From contig NZ_FQVP01000008.1 of the NCBI RefSeq assembly GCF_900129395.1, forward strand, positions 62,001 to 126,000: 64,000 nt of DNA. The letters are read 5' to 3'. Made by a program: the position numbers and the translations under genes. A model generated the notes under the pieces. The model was not told the DNA's origin. It saw only the letters and a list, made by a program, of their open reading frames with translations, and made no database searches. The stretch comes from Pseudosulfitobacter pseudonitzschiae. Its GTDB lineage: Bacteria; Pseudomonadota; Alphaproteobacteria; Rhodobacterales; Rhodobacteraceae. This document shows, one piece after another, positions 59,107-64,000 of the stretch (positions are counted from its first letter, which is position 1; every line of letters starts with the position of its first letter).

Positions 59107-60126
59107 ATGTCCCACGACCACGACCATGACCACGCGGGCCACGATCACGACGGGGTGCACAGCCACGCCCCCGATGTCAGCGCCAGCAATGAAAAAGTCG
59201 TATTGGTCGGTTTCCTCCTGACCTTTGGCTTCATGTTCGCCGAGCTCATCGGCGGGCTGTTGTCCGGGTCCTTGGCACTTATTGCCGATGCGGGGCACAT
59301 GTTCACGGATGCCGCCGCATTGGCGTTGTCCTGGGCGGGCTTCCGTTTTGGCCGCCGCAAACGGGATGACAAGCGCACCTTTGGCTACATGCGTTTCGAA
59401 ATTCTCGCAGGTTTTATCAACGCGATTTCGCTGATCCTGCTGGTGCTCTGGATCGCCTACGAGGCGGTGCAGCGGCTGCTGGAACCGGCGCCCGTGCTGG
59501 CGGGACCGATGATGGTGATTGCGGTGCTGGGTCTGGTGGTCAACTGCGGTGTCTTCTGGATGCTGTCAAAGGGTGACACCGCACATGTCAACATCAGGGG
59601 GGCGATGGTGCATGTGATGGGCGACCTGCTGGGATCGGTCGCGGCCATCGTGGCGGCGATTGCCATTTATTTCACCGGCTGGACCCCGATTGACCCGATC
59701 CTGTCGGTGCTGTTGTCGGCCATCGTCCTGCGCTCGGCTTGGGCGCTGCTCAAGGCGTCGCTGAACGTGCTGATGGAAGGCACGCCGGGCAATGTCGTGG
59801 TGTCGGATCTGAAAGAGACGCTGGTCGCGCGGGTTCCCGGTCTGATCCATGTCGACCACGTGCATGTCTGGTCGATCACCTCGGGACAGCCTGTGGCGAC
59901 GATGGACGTGCAGCTGGCCGAGGGAACCGATCCGGCCATTGCCCTGTCCGAGGTCAAAAGCCTGCTGGCGCAGGAATACGGGATTTCGCATTCGACCATT
60001 GAAGTGGACTTTGGTCAAAGCGATGCGGTTTGCGCACTGGACCCCGATGTCGAAGGCGCGGGCGATCATGATCATGATCACGACCACCATGCCCACGCAC
60101 ACCACCACAGTCCCAAGCCTGCATGA
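59107..60126 (+). CDS. Cation diffusion facilitator, zinc/divalent metal efflux
   Basis: 339 residues. His-rich N-terminus (HDHDHDHAGHDHDGVHSH) and C-terminus (HDHDHDHHAHAHHHS). Six membrane helices with metal-site HxxxD pairs in helix 2 (GHMFTD) and helix 5 (HVMGD), then a cytoplasmic domain (VDHVHVWSIT). CzcD/ZitB-like; exports Zn2+ or related ions. Confidence 0.93.
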   Translation: MSHDHDHDHAGHDHDGVHSHAPDVSASNEKVVLVGFLLTFGFMFAELIGGLLSGSLALIADAGHMFTDAAALALSWAGFRFGRRKRDDKRTFGYMRFEILAGFINAISLILLVLWIAYEAVQRLLEPAPVLAGPMMVIAVLGLVVNCGVFWMLSKGDTAHVNIRGAMVHVMGDLLGSVAAIVAAIAIYFTGWTPIDPILSVLLSAIVLRSAWALLKASLNVLMEGTPGNVVVSDLKETLVARVPGLIHVDHVHVWSITSGQPVATMDVQLAEGTDPAIALSEVKSLLAQEYGISHSTIEVDFGQSDAVCALDPDVEGAGDHDHDHDHHAHAHHHSPKPA

Positions 60127-60159
60127 TTTTCACGCCGGTCGCGGTGTGGTGGGCGGGTG

Positions 60160-62676
60160 TTACTCAGCCGCCACAGGTGCCGCCTTTGCATCCCTCATGG
60201 GCGGACGCGGTTGGTCACCTTCGTCCATCTGCGCCCTGACCCTGCGCAAGCGCAGTGCGTTGCTGAGCACGAAGACCGACGACAGGGCCATCGCCCCGGC
60301 CGCCAGCACTGGCGACAGCAGCACGCCGAACGCGGGGTACAGCACGCCCGCCGCCACCGGGATCAGCGCGGTGTTATAGCCAAAGGCCCAGAACAGGTTC
60401 TGCCGGATGTTGCGCATGGTTGCACGGGACACGGCAAAGGCGTTGACCACCCCACGCAAATCCCCGGACATCAGCACCACATGGGCCGATTCAATGGCCA
60501 CGTCCGTGCCGGTGCCAATGGCAATGCCAACGTCGGCGTGCGCCAATGCAGGTGCGTCGTTAATGCCGTCCCCGACAAAGGCCACCTTGCGCCCGCCGGT
60601 GCGAAGGGTGTTGATCGCGGCGACTTTGCCGTCGGGCAGAACGCCTGCGATCACGTGGTCGATGCCCAGCTCAGCGGCAATCGCATCGGCTGTCTCGCGT
60701 TTGTCGCCGGTGATCATGGCGACCTGCAACCCTTGGGCGCGCAGGGCGGCGATGGCGGCGGCGCTGGAGGGTTTCACCGGATCGGCCACGCCGATCACCG
60801 CCGCGATGCGCCCGTCGATTGCCGCAAACAGCGCGGAACGTCCCGATTGCGCCAATGACGTCTCGAGCTGTGCCAGCGCGCCCGTATCGATGCCGTCGCG
60901 CGACATCAGGCGATCCGCGCCCACCAGCACGCTACGTCCCGCGACCTGGGCGCGGACGCCATAGCCTGCGATTGCGGTGAAATCGCTCACCTCATGGCGC
61001 GCCACGCCCTCGGACTGGGCCGCGCGGACAATGGCCTGTCCGATGGGATGTTCAGAGCGTTCCTCGACCGCTGCGACCAGCGCCAGAACCTCGGCCCGCT
61101 CGAACCCGTCAGCCAGTATCAGATCGGTCAGCTCGGGACGTCCTTCGGTCACGGTGCCGGTCTTGTCCAGCGCAACCACTTCGACCTCGCACAGCTCTTG
61201 CAGGGCATCGCCCTTGCGGAAGAGCACGCCCAATTCCGCCGCGCGTCCGGTGCCGACCATGATCGACGTGGGCGTCGCCAGGCCCATGGCGCAAGGGCAG
61301 GCGATGATCAGAACCGATACGCCCGCGACCAGGGCATAGGTCAGCGCAGGGGCCGGGGCGAGCAGCAGCCACGCCAGCACTGTCAGCGCCGCGATGCCCA
61401 TGATTGCAGGGACGAACCACAGGGTGATCCGGTTCACCAGGCCCTGGATCGGCAGGCGCGCGCCTTGCGCCTCTTCGACCATGCGGATGATCTGGGCCAG
61501 CGTCGTGTCGCCGCCCACACGTGTCGCACGAAAGCGGAACCCGCCTGTGCCGTTGACCGTGCCGCCGGTCACGATGTCGCCGGTCCCCTTGGTTACAGGC
61601 ACCGGCTCGCCCGTGATCATGCTTTCGTCGACGTGGCTGTTGCCATCGACAATCTCACCGTCCACGGCCACCCGTTCGCCGGGGCGCACGACCAGAATGT
61701 CGCCTGCACGTATGTCGTCGATGGCCAGTTCCATGATGACGCCGTCCCGTTCGACGTTGGCCGTGCGGGCCTGAAGCCCCAGCAACGTCTGGATTGCAGC
61801 GCCGGTACGGCCCTTGGCGCGCGCCTCAAGCCAGCGACCGATCAGGATCAGAACGACGATGACCGCCGCCGCTTCGAAATAGACCGCGCGCACCGCTTCG
61901 GGCAGCAGGTGGGGCAGAAAGGTTGCGATGACGGAATAGGCATAGGCCGCCAGTGTGCCAACCGCGACCAGGCTGTTCATATCCGGTGCGGCCCGCAGCA
62001 GGGCGGGGATTCCCTTGGCATAGAACATGCGTCCCGGGCCGATCAGCACAAGCGTGGTCAGAACGAACTGGATCACCCAGGACGTCTGGGTGCCGATGGT
62101 GTTGTGAACCCACATGTGAAAGGCCGGAATCATATGCCCGCCCATTTCCAGAACGAACACCGGCAGCGCCAGCGCCGCGGACAGCAGCACCGAACGGCGC
62201 AGGTCGGCGGCTTCTTCCTCTTTGCGGGTGGTGGTGTCATCCGCCTGTCCGGCGGCATGGACTTTTGCCGGATAGCCCGCGCGGGTCGCGGTGGCGGCAA
62301 TCTGGGTCGGGGTGACAGTGCCATCGACATACCGCACGGCGGCGCGTCCTGTGGCCAGGTTGACCTGGGCCAGTGTCACGCCGGGCAGCGCGTTCAACGC
62401 CTTTTCCACACGCCCCACGCAAGAGGCACAGGTCATGTCGGCAACCTCAAGGACGGTGTCCAGCGTGCGTGCAGGGTAGCCGGCGGTGTCCAGCGTATCG
62501 GTCAAAGCCGCAGCGGTGACGGTGCCATCGTGGCGGATGCGGGCGGTTTCGGTGGCGAGGTTCACTTGTGCCTCTTGCACGCCGGGCATCGCGCTCAGCG
62601 CTTTTTCGACCCGCCCGACGCATGAGGCGCATGACATGCCGTCGACCCGCAGAACTAGGGTATTTGCCGTTTCCAT
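60160..62676 (-). CDS. copA: Copper-exporting P1B-type ATPase
   Basis: 838 residues. Two heavy-metal-associated domains (GMSCASC near residue 13, DMTCASC near 82), the transmembrane CPC motif ([11 protein letters not shown]), phosphorylation motif [11 protein letters not shown], the [11 protein letters not shown] motif and [10 protein letters not shown]. Exports Cu(I). Promoter at 62714-62744 with a MerR/CueR-type dyad. Confidence 0.96.
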   Translation of the reverse strand: METANTLVLRVDGMSCASCVGRVEKALSAMPGVQEAQVNLATETARIRHDGTVTAAALTDTLDTAGYPARTLDTVLEVADMTCASCVGRVEKALNALPGVTLAQVNLATGRAAVRYVDGTVTPTQIAATATRAGYPAKVHAAGQADDTTTRKEEEAADLRRSVLLSAALALPVFVLEMGGHMIPAFHMWVHNTIGTQTSWVIQFVLTTLVLIGPGRMFYAKGIPALLRAAPDMNSLVAVGTLAAYAYSVIATFLPHLLPEAVRAVYFEAAAVIVVLILIGRWLEARAKGRTGAAIQTLLGLQARTANVERDGVIMELAIDDIRAGDILVVRPGERVAVDGEIVDGNSHVDESMITGEPVPVTKGTGDIVTGGTVNGTGGFRFRATRVGGDTTLAQIIRMVEEAQGARLPIQGLVNRITLWFVPAIMGIAALTVLAWLLLAPAPALTYALVAGVSVLIIACPCAMGLATPTSIMVGTGRAAELGVLFRKGDALQELCEVEVVALDKTGTVTEGRPELTDLILADGFERAEVLALVAAVEERSEHPIGQAIVRAAQSEGVARHEVSDFTAIAGYGVRAQVAGRSVLVGADRLMSRDGIDTGALAQLETSLAQSGRSALFAAIDGRIAAVIGVADPVKPSSAAAIAALRAQGLQVAMITGDKRETADAIAAELGIDHVIAGVLPDGKVAAINTLRTGGRKVAFVGDGINDAPALAHADVGIAIGTGTDVAIESAHVVLMSGDLRGVVNAFAVSRATMRNIRQNLFWAFGYNTALIPVAAGVLYPAFGVLLSPVLAAGAMALSSVFVLSNALRLRRVRAQMDEGDQPRPPMRDAKAAPVAAE

Positions 62677-62713
62677 CGCAGTGCATCCCGTGTGGTGAGA
62701 GGTGATTGCCCCC

Positions 62714-62744
62714 TACATAGGGTCTCCAGTTGCTGGAAGGTAAA
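62714..62744 (-). promoter_or_regulatory. CueR-type promoter of copA
   Basis: Minus strand: TTTACC (62739-62744), a 19-base spacer with the dyad TTCCAGCAACTGGAG and TATGTA (62714-62719). The long spacer plus dyad is the hallmark of MerR-family metal-activated promoters. Confidence 0.7.
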
Positions 62745-62772
62745 GGGGGTGCCGAAAGAAATATCTGCCCCC

Positions 62773-62803
62773 TTGACTCTCCAGTGGCTGGAACCCCCAT
62801 CTG
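62773..62803 (+). promoter_or_regulatory. CueR-type promoter of the copper chaperone gene
   Basis: TTGACT (62773-62778), 19-base spacer with dyad CTCCAGTGGCTGGAA, then a weak CATCTG. Mirrors the copA promoter. The CueR gene itself is not in the window. Confidence 0.6.
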
Positions 62804-62882
62804 TGTCCAACGTAACCGTTTCAGCGGCAGCCGCGTTGTCGCGCACAGGTGCCCGAATTGGGCGGACCAGAGGACATATCCA

Positions 62883-63101
62883 ATGAACGAAAACATCATC
62901 ACACCCACCGCTGCACGGTTCCACGTGCCGGACATGACCTGCGGGCATTGCGAAAAATCGGTGCGCGGCGCTCTGGCGCAAGTGCTGCCGGACGCTGCCG
63001 TCAACGTCGATCTGCCCACACATATGGTTCAGGTCGCAGGTGACGCCGAAACGGCGCGCGCGGCTTTGGAAGGTGCAGGTTTTACGCCGACGGTGGTCTG
63101 A
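62883..63101 (+). CDS. copZ: Copper chaperone, CopZ-like
   Basis: 72 residues with one heavy-metal-associated domain (VPDMTCGHCEKSVRGAL). AGAGGA precedes ATG at 62883. Divergent from copA and likely co-induced by copper; would hand Cu(I) to CopA. Confidence 0.88.
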   Translation: MNENIITPTAARFHVPDMTCGHCEKSVRGALAQVLPDAAVNVDLPTHMVQVAGDAETARAALEGAGFTPTVV

Positions 63102-63182
63102 GGGCGTTTTGCGCCACCGTCGCGCGGCCATCCTGCCGATGGCAGGGCACCAACCGTTCGTGATTTTTCAGGTGGCGCTGGG

Positions 63183-64000
63183 TCAGCCTTCTAGCCTGCA
63201 GACGTCCACAAGCGTTGTGTGGGCGCTGCATCCCTGGCCCAGACGCGAGGTGCCAAGGTCGCGGGTCAGCGTGTTGGGGTTGCCGTGCGGGTCCATATTC
63301 TCGCCGGGATCGCCAAACCATGCACCTGTTGGCAGCGCGACCACGCCCTGACGGATGCTGTCGCTGACAGAGGCCCGCGCGCGGCAGGCCCCGCGGGCGT
63401 TGAACACGCGCACCATATCGCCGGTTTGAACGCCGCGTTCGGCGGCGTCCTCGGGGTGGATGACCAGCGTTTCTGGCCGTGCGCCGGGCACATCGGCCAG
63501 CGCGCTTTCCAGCTGGCTGTGCAGTTTGTCGCCCGGTTGCGGCGACACCAGATGCAGCGGCGTGGCGGCTGTCGCCGTGCCAAGCCATTCGGTCGGGGGC
63601 AGCCAGACCGGATGACCGGGACAGTCATCATAGCCAAAGCCGTCGATGGTTGCGGAAAAGATCTCGATCTTGCCCGATGGTGTTTTCAACGGCATTGCAT
63701 CGGGGTCTTCGCGGAACAGTGCGAAAAACGTCCGGTTGGGGCCGCTTTTCTGGATCGGCAGATGCACCCAGTTTTGTGCTCTCAGGCCGTCCAGATCGGG
63801 CACCTCGATACCCTGAAGGGCAGCCCGTTCGCGATACTCCTGATAGAGGATTTCGATCCAGGCATCTGCGTCCTTGCCTTCGGTAAAAGCCTCGCCCAGA
63901 CCCATCCGCTGTGCCAGGCCTGTAAAGATGGCATAATCGTCGCGTGCGTCACCCACAGGCGTGATCAGGCGCGGCATGTGGAACAGGTAATCGTCCATGC
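63183..64000 (-). CDS. Molybdopterin oxidoreductase, BisC/TorA type (5' part outside window)
   Basis: C-terminal part (at least 271 residues) of a DMSO-reductase-family enzyme. FREDPDAMPLKTPSGKIEIFS and the LVSPQPGDKLHSQLESAL segment, then GDMVRVFNARG and the C-terminal GQGCSAHTTLVDV are typical of biotin sulfoxide/TMAO/DMSO reductases. The frame continues past base 64000, so the cofactor-binding N-terminus is not visible. No partner subunit seen. Confidence 0.88.
   Translation of the reverse strand, partial: MDDYLFHMPRLITPVGDARDDYAIFTGLAQRMGLGEAFTEGKDADAWIEILYQEYRERAALQGIEVPDLDGLRAQNWVHLPIQKSGPNRTFFALFREDPDAMPLKTPSGKIEIFSATIDGFGYDDCPGHPVWLPPTEWLGTATAATPLHLVSPQPGDKLHSQLESALADVPGARPETLVIHPEDAAERGVQTGDMVRVFNARGACRARASVSDSIRQGVVALPTGAWFGDPGENMDPHGNPNTLTRDLGTSRLGQGCSAHTTLVDVCRLEG

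Noticed and set aside
60994-62625. Long plus-strand frame opposite copA
   Set aside because: Shadow frame of copA with no family pattern.

Overview
The window looks like a Rhodobacteraceae (Roseobacter-group) chromosome carrying a complete-looking lambda-like prophage. Support comes from the flanking genes (cyoABCD with a SURF1 gene, a TPP-riboswitch thiMED-thiY-tenA-thiZX operon, copA/copZ, a bisC/torA-type molybdoenzyme) and from the GTA-like flavour of several phage tail genes. All assignments come from reading the sequence; no database search was run.

Left flank (1-3856): the 3' part of a PAS/HisKA/HATPase sensor kinase, an endonuclease/exonuclease/phosphatase-fold hydrolase, and a cardiolipin synthase overlapping it by one base.

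Prophage (about 3857-42264): integrated in tRNA-Ser(GCT). The intact tRNA is at the right end and a 3' fragment with a different variable arm is at the left end. The left arm is mostly on the minus strand: SprT-like protein, small proteins, a cytosine-methyltransferase-like protein, an HNH endonuclease, the integrase and an excisionase-like gene. It is interrupted by a plus-strand three-gene cassette (5334-6213) that looks like a moron. A divergent repressor/Cro-like switch lies at 10.8-11.6 kb. Then come SSB, a small protein with an Acb2/Tad1-type hairpin (candidate anti-CBASS or anti-Thoeris sponge), primase and helicase, and a 330-bp array of GGGATTA/TAATCCC repeats that is a candidate origin. 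A gene in the position of lambda Q (16688) precedes the late region: terminase (Nu1/gpA), gpW, portal, a fused protease-capsid protein, connector and tail genes including a lambda-type G/GT frameshift (GGGAAAG), tape measure, a 1673-residue J protein, a holin-endolysin fusion, spanins, and a three-gene tail end (T5 A1-like metallophosphoesterase, HD nucleotidase, dNMP kinase).

Regulation is the most striking feature. A short operator, close to TCACCTTTAAAGGTGA or TTAACCCTAAAAGGTGA, recurs about 17 times, nearly always between transcription units. Several copies sit in a promoter spacer or -10, and several directly follow a terminator stem. This resembles the distributed 'stoperators' of mycobacteriophage L5. 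At two late positions (17459-17560 and 37874-37977) a good promoter overlapping the operator is followed at once by a strong intrinsic terminator, as in lambda pR'-tR'. This suggests antitermination, with the product of 16688 the candidate factor.

Right flank (42293-64000): surf1-cyoD-C-B-A, an MFS transporter, the riboswitch-controlled thiamine salvage operon, an SDR/epimerase/BASS transporter/flavin monooxygenase operon divergent from a TetR gene, a CDF metal transporter, copA and copZ with two MerR-type 19-bp-spacer promoters between them, and the C-terminal part of a molybdopterin oxidoreductase cut by the window end.
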